From positions 116,079-180,078 of the forward strand of contig JAQVFR010000002.1 of the NCBI GenBank assembly GCA_028697145.1: a stretch of DNA of 64,000 nt, read 5' to 3'. The stretch is from Actinomycetota bacterium. GTDB taxonomy: Bacteria; Actinomycetota; Geothermincolia; Geothermincolales; RBG-13-55-18. Positions within the stretch are counted from its first letter, which is position 1. Every line of letters starts with the position of its first letter. The position numbers and the translations under genes were made by a program. Under the pieces are notes generated by a model. It worked only from the letters and a program-made list of their open reading frames with translations, searched no databases and was not told where the DNA came from. Below are positions 1 to 8,742 of the stretch, one piece after another.

Positions 1-796
1 TGCTGTCCAGGAGGATGACCACGTCGTGGTTGTGTTCAACCAGTCTCTTGGCCCTCTCCAGCACCAGCTCCGCCACCTGAATGTGGTTGTCCGACGGCTG
101 GTCGAAGGTCGAGCTGTTGACCTCGCCGTCGACCGACCGTTCCATGTCCGTGACCTCTTCGGGCCGCTCGTCCACAAGGAGCACGATCAGCTTCACCTCG
201 GGGTTGTTGTAGGTGATGCTGTTGGCTATCTGCTTGAGGATGGTGGTCTTCCCCGCCTTGGGGGGAGACACGATCAGGCCCCTCTGGCCTTTTCCTATCG
301 GCGCGATGAGGTCGATGATGCGCGGGGCGGTCACCTCGTCCGGCGTCTCCAGGCGCAGTCGCTGCAAGGGAAATAGCGGCGTCAGCTGCTCGAACTGCTT
401 GCGGTCCCTGCATACCTCGGGATTGTCGCTGTTCACCTTCTCGATGCGGAGCAGCGCGTTGTATTTCTCGCTGTCCTTCGGGGGGCGTACCTGCCCCGTG
501 ACCTCGTCCCCTCGCTTGAGGTGGAAACGCCTTATCTGCGAAAGGGAGACGTATATATCCTCCTCGCTGGGCAGATAGCCGCGTGTGCGCAGGAAACCGT
601 AACCCTCGGGGAGCACGTCCAGGATGCCGGTGCGGATGAAGAGCCCTTCGTCTTCCACCTTGCGGTTGAGGATGTTATCGATGAGCTCGTGCTTGCGCAA
701 CCCGGTTATCCCGGTAAGCCCCATCTCGCGCGCGATGCCCTGCAGGTCGACCAGGAGCTTCGATTCCAGATTGTTCCGGTCCAGCGTCTTTTCCAA
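1..796 (-). CDS. rho: Transcription termination factor Rho (N-terminal 265 codons, cut by window edge)
   Basis: Rho is the hexameric RNA-dependent helicase that releases transcripts at factor-dependent terminators. The reading frame runs off the left edge. It has an N-terminal Rho-type helical domain (residues about 1-50), a cold-shock-like RNA-binding domain (ending with QVRPPKDSEKYNALL) and the start of the ATPase domain, with Walker A SPPKAGKTT and the following DERPEEV. I chose a TTG start at 796 because GGAGGTGAG lies just upstream and the frame has no better ATG near the domain start. It follows transaldolase after a 37-base gap, so it is probably the distal gene of the hom-thrC run, as in many Actinobacteria where rho follows thr genes. 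Identity is certain; the start is likely. Confidence 0.96.
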   Translation of the reverse strand, partial: MEKTLDRNNLESKLLVDLQGIAREMGLTGITGLRKHELIDNILNRKVEDEGLFIRTGILDVLPEGYGFLRTRGYLPSEEDIYVSLSQIRRFHLKRGDEVTGQVRPPKDSEKYNALLRIEKVNSDNPEVCRDRKQFEQLTPLFPLQRLRLETPDEVTAPRIIDLIAPIGKGQRGLIVSPPKAGKTTILKQIANSITYNNPEVKLIVLLVDERPEEVTDMERSVDGEVNSSTFDQPSDNHIQVAELVLERAKRLVEHNHDVVILLDS

Positions 797-833
797 ATTC
801 TCACCTCCTCCCCGGTGGTTCTTCGTCCTTGCC

Positions 834-1481
834 TCAAAGGTCTTTGATCTTTTCATAATCCTCCAGGAATCTCTTGATCCCTATGTCCGTCAGGGGATGA
901 CGAGCCATCTTCAGCATGACGTCGTAGGGAATGGTGGCGATATGGGCTCCGGCCAGCGCCGCTTCGATCACGTGCACGGGATGGCGCAGGCTGGCCGCTA
1001 TCACCCGGGTAGGGATGGAATGGGTGTCGAAGATGTCGACTATCTCCTCCACCACGGTCATGCCCCTGTTGCCGATATCGTCCATGCGCCCAACGAAAGG
1101 GCTGACGAAAGTGGCCCCGGCCGCGGCGGCCAGCATGGCCTGGTTGGCGGAGAACACCAGGGTCACGTTGGTCCTGATACCCTCGCCCGCGAGGACGCTT
1201 ACGGCCGACAGGCCTTCAGGGGTCATGGGGATCTTCACGTTTATGTTGGGAGCTATGGCCGCCAGCTCGCGGGCTTCGCGCAGCATCCCTTCCTTGTCCA
1301 TGCTTATCGCTTCCGCGCTGATGGGCCCGCTGACCATCCCCGCTATCTCGACCAGGCAGTCCCGCATGCAGCGCCCCTCCTTGGACACCAGGGAAGGGTT
1401 GGTGGTCACGCCGGCCAGGATCCCCCAGCCGACTACTTCCCTGATGTGATCGACGTTCGCGGTGTCCAGAAAAAGCTTCAT
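834..1481 (-). CDS. tal: Transaldolase / fructose-6-phosphate aldolase family protein
   Basis: This is a short (215 aa) TalC/FSA-type class I aldolase of the non-oxidative pentose phosphate branch or fructose-6-phosphate aldolase reaction. The N-terminus FLDTAN, the GVTTNPSL motif near residue 25 and the Schiff-base lysine K83 in NVKIPMT are visible. The length matches the small decameric subfamily rather than 300+ aa classical transaldolases. It sits between the 2-phosphoglycerate kinase gene (24-base gap) and rho; a transaldolase next to rho is a recurrent arrangement in Gram-positive bacteria. Whether it cleaves fructose-6-P or transfers dihydroxyacetone cannot be settled by eye. Confidence 0.93.
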   Translation of the reverse strand: MKLFLDTANVDHIREVVGWGILAGVTTNPSLVSKEGRCMRDCLVEIAGMVSGPISAEAISMDKEGMLREARELAAIAPNINVKIPMTPEGLSAVSVLAGEGIRTNVTLVFSANQAMLAAAAGATFVSPFVGRMDDIGNRGMTVVEEIVDIFDTHSIPTRVIAASLRHPVHVIEAALAGAHIATIPYDVMLKMARHPLTDIGIKRFLEDYEKIKDL

Positions 1482-1505
1482 ATCGATACCTCCAAATGCG
1501 GGATG

Positions 1506-2465
1506 TCAGAGGAACTGCGCCGCTTCCTGCCCCACCTTCTCCTTCTTCGCCATCTCGTAGGCCGCGTTGATGATGTAATCCACCACCTCGGACACGGCGG
1601 CGTCGAGGTTGACGCTCTCCACCGTCTTTACCCCCGTGGCCTCAGCCAGTTGCATGATATAGTCCTGAATCCTGCGTATGTTGTCGAAATGCTCCACGTA
1701 CCTCTGGAAGGGACGTGTGCCCTGCGTCTCCACCTCGCGGATATAGAAATGGCTGCGGTGCATCTTCTCGTCGGCGACCGCCACGAGCAGGGGGACGATG
1801 AGGGCGTCGGGGAACTGCTCCGGCGCGATGAAGCCGGGGACGATGTGCGCTCCCTCGATGATGATGTGCGTCCCCTCCTTGAGGGCGCGGTTTATGATGG
1901 CGCGTACCCCCACAAGCACAGAGAGGCTCTGCTCGCGAAAACCCGCCACCACCGGATCGACGTGCGCCGGGAGCGGGTGCAGGAGCGCCGATTCCGCGTC
2001 GAAGGACGAGGTGTGGATGGTGGGCATGAGTTCGCGCGAGAAGAATGCCCGCATGACCTCCCTGATGGCGTCCGTTGACACGATGCGCACTATGCTCAGG
2101 CGGGTGGCCAGCATGGTCGCTATAGTAGATTTTCCCACGCCCGTCGATCCCCCGATGAGTATCACCAGGGGTTTGTTCATGCTGCTGAATGAGACGTACC
2201 GCCAGTAATTGACGGCGTAGTGTCCGCCTATCTTCTCGGTGAGGAAGTTGTAGATGAGCTTGCGCAGCTCGTTGGCCTGGATCTCCAGCTTGTCCTCGGA
2301 GATGAGGTATTCCTCTATGTCGGCGGCCACGTAATACGCCCTGCCCGGCGCCAGGCCGGAGGCCATGATGGCGTTGGCTGTAAGCCCCTTGGAGAAGGGA
2401 ACCCGGTGGTGTTCCTCATCGAGGATGGTTATCCTCTTCTTCAGCTTTCCTTCATCGCCCGGCAT
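1506..2465 (-). CDS. pgk2: 2-phosphoglycerate kinase (cyclic 2,3-diphosphoglycerate pathway)
   Basis: Predicted to phosphorylate 2-phosphoglycerate to 2,3-bisphosphoglycerate with ATP (EC 2.7.2.16), the first step of cDPG synthesis known from methanogens. The protein is 319 aa, with an N-terminal ATP-cone-like domain (residues about 10-90) and a kinase domain with Walker A GGSTGVGKST at 105-114, followed by VSTDAIREVMR. The start was moved to 2465 because GGAGAG lies 4 bases upstream and the extension has no Shine-Dalgarno. The gene overlaps the 3' end of the cDPG synthetase gene by 25 bases, so the two are almost certainly co-translated and work in sequence. Confidence 0.88.
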   Translation of the reverse strand: MPGDEGKLKKRITILDEEHHRVPFSKGLTANAIMASGLAPGRAYYVAADIEEYLISEDKLEIQANELRKLIYNFLTEKIGGHYAVNYWRYVSFSSMNKPLVILIGGSTGVGKSTIATMLATRLSIVRIVSTDAIREVMRAFFSRELMPTIHTSSFDAESALLHPLPAHVDPVVAGFREQSLSVLVGVRAIINRALKEGTHIIIEGAHIVPGFIAPEQFPDALIVPLLVAVADEKMHRSHFYIREVETQGTRPFQRYVEHFDNIRRIQDYIMQLAEATGVKTVESVNLDAAVSEVVDYIINAAYEMAKKEKVGQEAAQFL

Positions 2466-3799
2466 GATCTCTCCACGACCTTGTCCCAGATGCACTCGAA
2501 AAATTTCTCCAGCACCGTCTCTCCCGGGAGAGGTACGGGCTGGTTATGAAAGAACGCTACTTCCTTCCCGTTGGCGCGCGCGAAGCGCGTCACCACGTCC
2601 ACCGCAGCCGCCTTGAGCTCGGTGAGCACTATATCAGCCCCCGCGGCCCCCTGCAGCTCCTCCTCGAGGCGCTCGCGGTCGGAAAGGCTATGGCTCCTCC
2701 CTACTACCGTGCACCCCTCCTCGTCCTCCAGGTAATCCTGCAGCAGAGTCCCCGCTTCCTCGGGAGCAGTCGAGACAAGAAAAGCTCTCCTGTCTCGGAT
2801 GGGTTGCAATGGATGTGGCCTGAAAATCGTTTTCAAGACAACGATATCGCCGTTTATCCTTTTTATCCTCTCGCTGAGCTCCTGGATTTTTAGGGGAGAT
2901 GCGAACGGTTCTTCAGCCATTGTAATGATAACCCCATCGGAAATCAAGAGCCGGTACGAGCCCAGGAACCCCAGGGCTTCCTCCAGGTCCTGCGCGGCGC
3001 TGATGACGCAAACCACTGCATCGGTGGCCACGGGCGGAATGCTGGAGCCGCTGCCCTCCGTGATCACCACGCGCGCGGGGAGCGAATCCGCCAATACGGC
3101 CGCCTCGACGCAGTTGGTGACGAACGGTTCGCCGGCCATGCCTCCGCCGCAACGGCGCGAACCGACGGTCAGCACCCCAGACACAAGTGCGTCCTCGTAG
3201 TGATCGGAGGCGGCATGCAGACCCTTAGCGAGCTCCGAGAGAAGAAACTCCTCTCCGATACCTTTCTCCTCGACGAGGTATGGCCGCGGCGGTCCGCCCC
3301 TCCCCATGGCGACGACCACCGGCGTCCGGCCCGACCCGTCCAGATAACGCGCCATCTCCGCGGAAACCGCCGTCTTGCCGCAACGTTTTCCGGTGCCGAT
3401 AACCGCGCAGGAGGGCTTGGAGAGCACCTTCTCCCGGCGCGGGGGATGAAACTCGAAGTCGCCGCCGCGGTAGGCCGCGCCGTGTGCCAGGGCCACCGCG
3501 GCCAGCCTCATCCTCAGCGCCGGGCCCAGCACGGGCAGATCGCTGAGGTCCGCGACTAGTCGCGGCCCCAATCTCCTCAACACCCCCGCCAGATCCTGCA
3601 GCGGGTCGTCGGGATATATCACCTCCAGCCCGCCTGAAGCCAGCTCCGTGAGGTCCTTCATCTTCTCCGTGCCGCCGATAAAATAGAGCGCGAGCGGCTC
3701 GAACCCCTCCCTGTCCTCCAGCTCGCGCAAGGCGTCGAGAGTCGTGGCGGGGTGGTGCTCCCCGTCAACGAGAAAGAGGGTCGGGATGTTCTCTCCCAT
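2441..3799 (-). CDS. cpgS: Cyclic 2,3-diphosphoglycerate synthetase
   Basis: Predicted ATP-dependent cyclisation of 2,3-bisphosphoglycerate to cyclic 2,3-diphosphoglycerate (EC 6.5.1.9), a phosphate store and protein stabiliser best known in thermophilic methanogens. The 452 aa length fits the family. Visible features are the N-terminal LVDGEHHP motif, a P-loop GTGKRCGKT at residues 135-143, and the glycine/serine-rich EGSGSSIPP segment. The start at 3799 (MGENIP) has GAAGGTGAG upstream. The 2-phosphoglycerate kinase gene overlaps its end and ApgM, which makes 2-phosphoglycerate, is two genes upstream, giving a possible complete route from 3-phosphoglycerate. I infer the family from sequence memory; an alignment would confirm it. 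Confidence 0.85.
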   Translation of the reverse strand: MGENIPTLFLVDGEHHPATTLDALRELEDREGFEPLALYFIGGTEKMKDLTELASGGLEVIYPDDPLQDLAGVLRRLGPRLVADLSDLPVLGPALRMRLAAVALAHGAAYRGGDFEFHPPRREKVLSKPSCAVIGTGKRCGKTAVSAEMARYLDGSGRTPVVVAMGRGGPPRPYLVEEKGIGEEFLLSELAKGLHAASDHYEDALVSGVLTVGSRRCGGGMAGEPFVTNCVEAAVLADSLPARVVITEGSGSSIPPVATDAVVCVISAAQDLEEALGFLGSYRLLISDGVIITMAEEPFASPLKIQELSERIKRINGDIVVLKTIFRPHPLQPIRDRRAFLVSTAPEEAGTLLQDYLEDEEGCTVVGRSHSLSDRERLEEELQGAAGADIVLTELKAAAVDVVTRFARANGKEVAFFHNQPVPLPGETVLEKFFECIWDKVVERSCRAMKES

Positions 3800-3909
3800 G
3801 GACTCACCTTCACTCGATACGCACACGTGCCAGGCCCTGCCCTCGCTCCGCTCCGGCATGGCACTGGGACACTGTGTCGAATGTTACAGGGCAGACGTTA
3901 GTGTTGGTG

Positions 3910-4731
3910 TCAGATGTCCGTGCCGATTATCTCGCGAACTACGCCGGACAGCTCGCGCTGCGTCTCGCTTACCCCCACGCCGAACTGGGCGATGACGTCG
4001 CGTCCGCCGAAGGGGTATTTGCGAAAGACCTTGACCAGGTCCTCCCTTATCTCGATGACGTTATAGCAGGGCTTGGTGTGTCCCCGCAATCGCAACGATG
4101 AGATGGTGCCGGCGTTGACCACGTACATATCCTCGAGCTTCCATACGTAGGGAACATGCTTGTGGCCGGTGAGGACGAGATCGACGCCCGAATATATCAA
4201 TAGCTCGAGGACGTCTCCCGCATCGGTGACGATGTTCCGCTCCCTCCCGGTGCCGGGGACTGGCAGCAGGTGATGGTGCAGAGCGAAGATCTTGAAACCC
4301 TCGGAGTTATGGAAATTGTTGACGATCTTGTAGTATTTCTCTCTTCCGATCTGCCCTGAATCGAGGTCGGGCTCGCTGGAATCCACTCCCATCAGGAATA
4401 TGCCACCCCACTCCATATCCTGGAAAAGGGATCCGAATAGCTCCTGGAAATGCAGGTACCCGACGTTACGGGAATCGTGGTTTCCGGGTATGACCACGAT
4501 GCGTTCGCATTCCAGCCCGTCCAGGTATGTCTTGGCCGTCAGGTATTCCTGGCGAAAACCTTCGTTGGTCAGATCTCCCGTGACCACCACGATATCCGGA
4601 CTCAACTCGTTTATCTCCAGTATGGTGCGGTTCATGAGATTGGCCACGAAGTGGTAGGAACCGACGTGAAAATCGGAGATGTGGGCGACCAGCAGCGGGG
4701 ATTTTGATATCGGATATACCCTCAACGGCAT
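3910..4731 (-). CDS. Calcineurin-like metallophosphoesterase (CpdA-like)
   Basis: A 273 aa cytosolic binuclear-metal phosphoesterase. All signature motifs are present in order: DFH (D20, H22), GDLTNEG near residue 53, GNHD, the HHH cluster in LHHHLLP, and GHKH near residue 190. The family includes cAMP and other phosphodiesterases, so the substrate is unknown. It lies between apgM (108-base gap) and the cDPG genes (110-base gap) on the same strand; this position makes turnover of a phosphoglycerate-derived compound a possible role, but that is only inference. Confidence 0.9.
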   Translation of the reverse strand: MPLRVYPISKSPLLVAHISDFHVGSYHFVANLMNRTILEINELSPDIVVVTGDLTNEGFRQEYLTAKTYLDGLECERIVVIPGNHDSRNVGYLHFQELFGSLFQDMEWGGIFLMGVDSSEPDLDSGQIGREKYYKIVNNFHNSEGFKIFALHHHLLPVPGTGRERNIVTDAGDVLELLIYSGVDLVLTGHKHVPYVWKLEDMYVVNAGTISSLRLRGHTKPCYNVIEIREDLVKVFRKYPFGGRDVIAQFGVGVSETQRELSGVVREIIGTDI

Positions 4732-4839
4732 GTCCTGTTCGCTCCAATAAATCTCTTACTCGCGGCGCTTGAACGGGGTTCGATTCCTGTCATCGCGCGA
4801 TATCCATTACCCCCTCAATATAACACAGTCCGCCGGCTA

Positions 4840-6042
4840 TTATGACCTCCGGGTGCCCTCAACGAGCAGGTCCAGAAGCTGCCAGGCGGGCAGCGCGGCG
4901 TAACTCCCGCCCGCCACTCCCTTCTCGCTGAACGACCTCCCCCGGTCGGGAACCACGTGCGGGTAATAGACGGCGAAGGGAACGGGGTCGGCCACGTGCG
5001 TGCGTACCTCGAGTGGGGTGAAATGGTCGGGCATGAGCAGGAAGGCGAACTCCTCGCCACTGCGAACCGTCTCGTCCAGAAAGGCGCCCACGATCTGGGC
5101 GTCGAAGTTCTCCAGCGCCTCGACTTTTGCCTCCCAGTCGCCCTCGTGCCCCGCTTCGTCCGGAGCTTCGACGTGCACGTAGACCAGGTCGGAGAAGCGC
5201 AGGCTCTCCAGCGCGTAACGGGCTTTAGCCGCGTAATCGGTGTCGTAATAGCCGGTCGCGCCGGGCACCTCCACCACTTCCATGCCGGCCAGCATACCCA
5301 GCCCTTTGATGAGATCGACCGCGGTTATGATCGCGCCCGCCAGGCCATACCTGTCCTTCATGGCGGGGAGCTCCGGCAGCCTGCCCTGGCCCCAGGGCCA
5401 GATCATGTTCGCGGGCCGCAGTCCCTTTTCCTCCCTGCGCCGGTTCACGTCGTGATCCGCCAGCAGGCGCCGCGATACGCGCATCAGGGCTGTAATCCTC
5501 TCCGCGTTTGGTCCCCGGGGCCTGACCTCCTCGATCATGCGTCCCACCACGTCATGGGGAGGGGTACAGCGATCCTCCAGGAATTTCAAGCCCTTGAGGA
5601 CCAGGAGGTGGCGGTAACCGATCCCGGGGTAGAATGCGGTGTATTCATCCTCCAGTTTTTCGCGCAGGACCCTTACGAGCATCGCGGCCTCCGCCGTGCT
5701 GATATGGCCGGCGCTGTAATCGAGAAGGACTCCGCCGCTCTCGGTGACCAGGTTGCAGCGGAACGCAACGTCGTCGGGACCCAACGCCACGCCCATGCTC
5801 ACTGCCTCCAGGGGGCCACGCCCCGTGTAATACCTTTGGGGGTCGTAGCCAAGGATGGAATAGTTGGCCACGTCGCTCCCGGCCGCCATGCCCTCCGGGA
5901 TGGTCAGGGCGGTGCCGCATACGCCCTCCCTGGTCAGGAAATCCATGTTCGGTGTACGCGCAGCCTCCAGGGGAGTAGAACCGCCGCGCTCGCTGACGGC
6001 GTAATCGGCGGCGCCGTCCGGCACCAGAACAACGTACTTCAT
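4840..6042 (-). CDS. apgM: Archaeal-type cofactor-independent phosphoglycerate mutase (ApgM) or homoserine kinase analogue
   Basis: An alkaline-phosphatase-superfamily enzyme of 400 aa. The N-terminal metal ligand is in VPDGAAD (D9), the catalytic serine is S56 in AGSDVANYS, and the C-terminal metal-binding histidines are in VEAPDEAGHEGD and LMPDHFTP. ApgM enzymes interconvert 3- and 2-phosphoglycerate, but homologues encoded beside hom and thrC have been predicted to replace homoserine kinase. Here it lies directly after thrC, where ThrB would be expected, and also upstream of enzymes that consume 2-phosphoglycerate, so both roles are open. The start at 6042 has GAGGAG 8 bases upstream; the two GTG codons just before it lie too close to that site. 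Confidence 0.9.
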   Translation of the reverse strand: MKYVVLVPDGAADYAVSERGGSTPLEAARTPNMDFLTREGVCGTALTIPEGMAAGSDVANYSILGYDPQRYYTGRGPLEAVSMGVALGPDDVAFRCNLVTESGGVLLDYSAGHISTAEAAMLVRVLREKLEDEYTAFYPGIGYRHLLVLKGLKFLEDRCTPPHDVVGRMIEEVRPRGPNAERITALMRVSRRLLADHDVNRRREEKGLRPANMIWPWGQGRLPELPAMKDRYGLAGAIITAVDLIKGLGMLAGMEVVEVPGATGYYDTDYAAKARYALESLRFSDLVYVHVEAPDEAGHEGDWEAKVEALENFDAQIVGAFLDETVRSGEEFAFLLMPDHFTPLEVRTHVADPVPFAVYYPHVVPDRGRSFSEKGVAGGSYAALPAWQLLDLLVEGTRRS

Positions 6043-6179
6043 CCCCACCACTCCTCGTCTCTCATCTGAGCGCCCTCGCGTAAGACCGGCCCGGCGAAAC
6101 GCATGGTGCCGTCACGTCTCACACCGCGAGGCGGAAGCTCGATGCGACCGCGAACGGGGCCGGAATACGCGCCCCGCCT

Positions 6180-7235
6180 TCAGAGCCCCAGCATCTCCAG
6201 TATCGTATCCATGTGCGGCGGTACGGCCCGCGGCTCCTCCACGCACCTCACCGCCAGGTCCGGGTCCTTGAGGCCGTGACCGGTGAGGACGCAGACCACC
6301 AGCGATCCCCGGGCCAGCTCCCCTCGCCGGAAGGACTTGTAAAGCCCGGCCACCGAGGCCGCGGAGGCCGGCTCCACGAAGATGCCTTCGCTTTCGGCCA
6401 GCAGGCGGTAGGCATCCAGGATCTCGTCGTCGGAAACCATGTCGATGCTCCCCCGCGATTCCTCGGCGGCGCGCACCGCCCTCTCCCAGCTCGCCGGGTT
6501 ACCTATGCGGATCGCCGTGGCCAGTGTCTCGGGGTTCTCCACGACATGCCCCCGCACTATGGGGGCCGCTCCTTCCGCCTGCCATCCCATCATGCGGGGG
6601 AGGGAACCGATCCTGCCGGCCTCGTGATATTCTCGGTACCCCTTCCAGTAAGCGGTTATATTGCCGGCATTGCCTACTGGTATGAAGTGATAGTCGGGGG
6701 CCCGTCCGAGCGCGTCGCATATCTCGAAAGCCCCGGTTTTCTGCCCCTCGATACGATAGGGGTTGAGGGAATTGACCAGCACTATGGGATGGTCATCGCT
6801 TATCTTTCGCACCAGCTTCAGCGCCTGGTCGAAGTTGCCGTCCACGGCGATGACCTTCGCGCCGTGGATCAATGCCTGCGCCAGCTTCCCCAGGGCGATG
6901 GCCTTGCTCGGTATGAGCACGGCGCAGTCGATGCCGGCGCGCGCCGCATAGGCCGCGGCGGAGGCGCTGGTGTTGCCCGTGGAGGCGCAGATGACCGCCT
7001 TTGCCCCTTCCTCCAGGGCCTTGGAGAGGGCCATGGTCATACCCCGGTCTTTGAAGGAACCCGTGGGGTTGAGGCCCTCGTACTTGAGAAAGACCGTCAA
7101 GCCAAGCTGCCCGCTTATGCAGGGGGCTTCCACCAGCGGGGTGTTTCCCTCCAGCAGGGTGACCACGGGCATGCCCTCGTCAACCGGGAGATACTCCCGG
7201 TATGCCTCTATCACGCCTTTCCATGCGCTGCTCAA
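6180..7235 (-). CDS. thrC: Threonine synthase
   Basis: A PLP-dependent enzyme converting O-phosphohomoserine to threonine. At 351 aa it is the short, actinobacterial-type ThrC. The PLP lysine is K62 in TGSFKDRGM, and the phosphate-binding loop GNAGNIT and the [18 protein letters not shown] region are intact. The start is TTG at 7235, with AAGGGAGG 7 bases upstream. It follows hom by 79 bases and precedes apgM by 137 bases in the same orientation. Confidence 0.96.
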   Translation of the reverse strand: MSSAWKGVIEAYREYLPVDEGMPVVTLLEGNTPLVEAPCISGQLGLTVFLKYEGLNPTGSFKDRGMTMALSKALEEGAKAVICASTGNTSASAAAYAARAGIDCAVLIPSKAIALGKLAQALIHGAKVIAVDGNFDQALKLVRKISDDHPIVLVNSLNPYRIEGQKTGAFEICDALGRAPDYHFIPVGNAGNITAYWKGYREYHEAGRIGSLPRMMGWQAEGAAPIVRGHVVENPETLATAIRIGNPASWERAVRAAEESRGSIDMVSDDEILDAYRLLAESEGIFVEPASAASVAGLYKSFRRGELARGSLVVCVLTGHGLKDPDLAVRCVEEPRAVPPHMDTILEMLGL

Positions 7236-7314
7236 TACATGCCTCCCTTACTGGACGACGACATCTCCTCCGCCTTCCCACTGGAGGGCTCGGTGCGCGC
7301 GGCCGCGGGGTCCC

Positions 7315-8631
7315 TCATCGCCCTTGCCCTTCATCCACGGCGGGATCTTCCACCCTGATCACGCTGACGATGCGGTTGACCGCCTCCGTCTCCTCCAGCC
7401 CCTTCACCGTGGCGCGCAGGCTATCCTCGCGCACGGCGTGGGTGATGAGGACGATGCGCGCCTCCCGGCCCATGCCGTGCTGGATAACCGACTTGATGCT
7501 CACGCCGTTGTCCCCGAACACGCCGGCGATCCTCGCCAGCACGCCGGGGCGGTCGGGCACGTCGAAGATCATGAAGTAGCGGCAGACGACGTCCGCCATG
7601 TCCTTTATGGGCTTGTCGTAGAAGCAGGTGCATCCCACCATGCGCCCGCCCGAGAGTATGTTACGGGCTATGGAGATCACGTCGCCGACCACGGCGCTCG
7701 CCGCCGGCAGCGAGCCCGCGCCCTTGCCGTAGAACATGAGTTCGCCGACGGCGTCCCCGGAGACGAAGATGGCGTTGTTCTCGTCCCGCACCGCGGCCAG
7801 GGGATGGTCGCGGGGTATCATGGTCGGGTGCACCCTCACGGAAATGCCCTCCGCCTCGTTTTTGGCCACCGCCAGCAGCTTGATGACGTAGCCCATGTCC
7901 CCCCCGAAGGCGATGTCGTCAGGCGTGATACCCTCAATGCCTTCGGTGTAGACATCATCCAGGGTCACGCGCGAGTTGAAGGCCATGGAGGCCAGGATGG
8001 CCAGCTTGGCGGCGGCGTCCTTCCCCTGCACGTCGGCGCTGGGGTCCGCCTCGGCGTAACCCAGGGACTGGGCCCTGCTTATGGCCTGGTCGAAGGAAAG
8101 GCCTTCCTCGCTCATGCGCGTCAACGCGTAATTAGTGGTGCCGTTCACTATGCCCAGGATCTGCTCTATCCTGTTCCCGGCCAGGCTCTGCTTCAGCGGC
8201 AGCAGGATGGGGATGCCGCCCCCCACACTGGCCTCGTAGGCGACGTCCACCCCCGCCTCTTCGGCCGCCTCCAGTATCTCTCCGCCGTGGGTGCTCATGA
8301 GTTCCTTGTTGGCGCATACCACATGTTTCCCTGCGGCCAGTGCTTCCAGGATGAATGCGCGCGCGGGCTCGACCCCGCCCATGACCTCGACGACGATGTC
8401 CACCTCCGGATCGCGCAGGACCGCCGCCGCGTCGGTGGTGAGCATGCTCTCCGGGACCTCGACGTAGCGGGGGTCCGCGAGGTCTTTCACCGCGACGCTC
8501 TTCAGCCTTATCTCGCATCCCGTGCGCCTGGAGATGACCTCCGCGTTGTCCCGCAGGATGCTGATCACGCCCGATCCCACGGTGCCGCACCCAATCTGCC
8601 CGATGTGAATGATCTTTTTTTCCTGAGCCAT
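7315..8631 (-). CDS. hom: Homoserine dehydrogenase with C-terminal ACT domain
   Basis: Reduces aspartate semialdehyde to homoserine. The 438 aa protein has an NAD(P)-binding GQIGCGTVGSG motif at the N-terminus, the catalytic domain containing NGTTNYALTRM and EADPSADVQGKDAAAK, and a C-terminal ACT domain (about residues 350-425, FDVPDRPGVLARIAGVFGD) that normally mediates threonine feedback. The start at 8631 has GGAGGAACAT directly upstream. It is the first gene of the minus-strand run; a divergent promoter pair lies between it and the HPS-RraA gene. Confidence 0.97.
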   Translation of the reverse strand: MAQEKKIIHIGQIGCGTVGSGVISILRDNAEVISRRTGCEIRLKSVAVKDLADPRYVEVPESMLTTDAAAVLRDPEVDIVVEVMGGVEPARAFILEALAAGKHVVCANKELMSTHGGEILEAAEEAGVDVAYEASVGGGIPILLPLKQSLAGNRIEQILGIVNGTTNYALTRMSEEGLSFDQAISRAQSLGYAEADPSADVQGKDAAAKLAILASMAFNSRVTLDDVYTEGIEGITPDDIAFGGDMGYVIKLLAVAKNEAEGISVRVHPTMIPRDHPLAAVRDENNAIFVSGDAVGELMFYGKGAGSLPAASAVVGDVISIARNILSGGRMVGCTCFYDKPIKDMADVVCRYFMIFDVPDRPGVLARIAGVFGDNGVSIKSVIQHGMGREARIVLITHAVREDSLRATVKGLEETEAVNRIVSVIRVEDPAVDEGQGR

Positions 8632-8668
8632 ATGTTCCTCCGGCCTCCGCACGATCATGAATAACGAT

Positions 8669-8677
8669 ATTCTACCA
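8669..8677 (-). promoter_or_regulatory. Candidate extended -10 promoter of the hom-thrC-apgM run
   Basis: Reading the minus strand, TGGTAGAAT forms an extended -10 element about 40 bases upstream of the hom start. No convincing -35 hexamer is visible 17 bases further upstream, which fits extended -10 promoters. It lies back-to-back with the promoter of the HPS-RraA gene. Confidence 0.5.
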
Positions 8678-8727
8678 GGAAGCCGGGTTTACTATCGAGG
8701 CAGGTCGGAGGAGGGCGGATGCGTGCG

Positions 8728-8736
8728 TGATATAAT
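8728..8736 (+). promoter_or_regulatory. Extended -10 promoter giving a leaderless HPS-RraA transcript
   Basis: TGATATAAT is a perfect extended -10 element. Only six bases (CCGTTT) separate it from the ATG at 8743, so transcription should start at or very near the start codon, and no Shine-Dalgarno is present. The -35 region is poor. Confidence 0.65.
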
Positions 8737-8742
8737 CCGTTT

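Noticed and set aside
624..2078. Long plus-strand open frame opposite transaldolase and 2-phosphoglycerate kinase
   Set aside because: It mirrors conserved minus-strand genes and has no domain character; such antisense frames are common in high-GC DNA.
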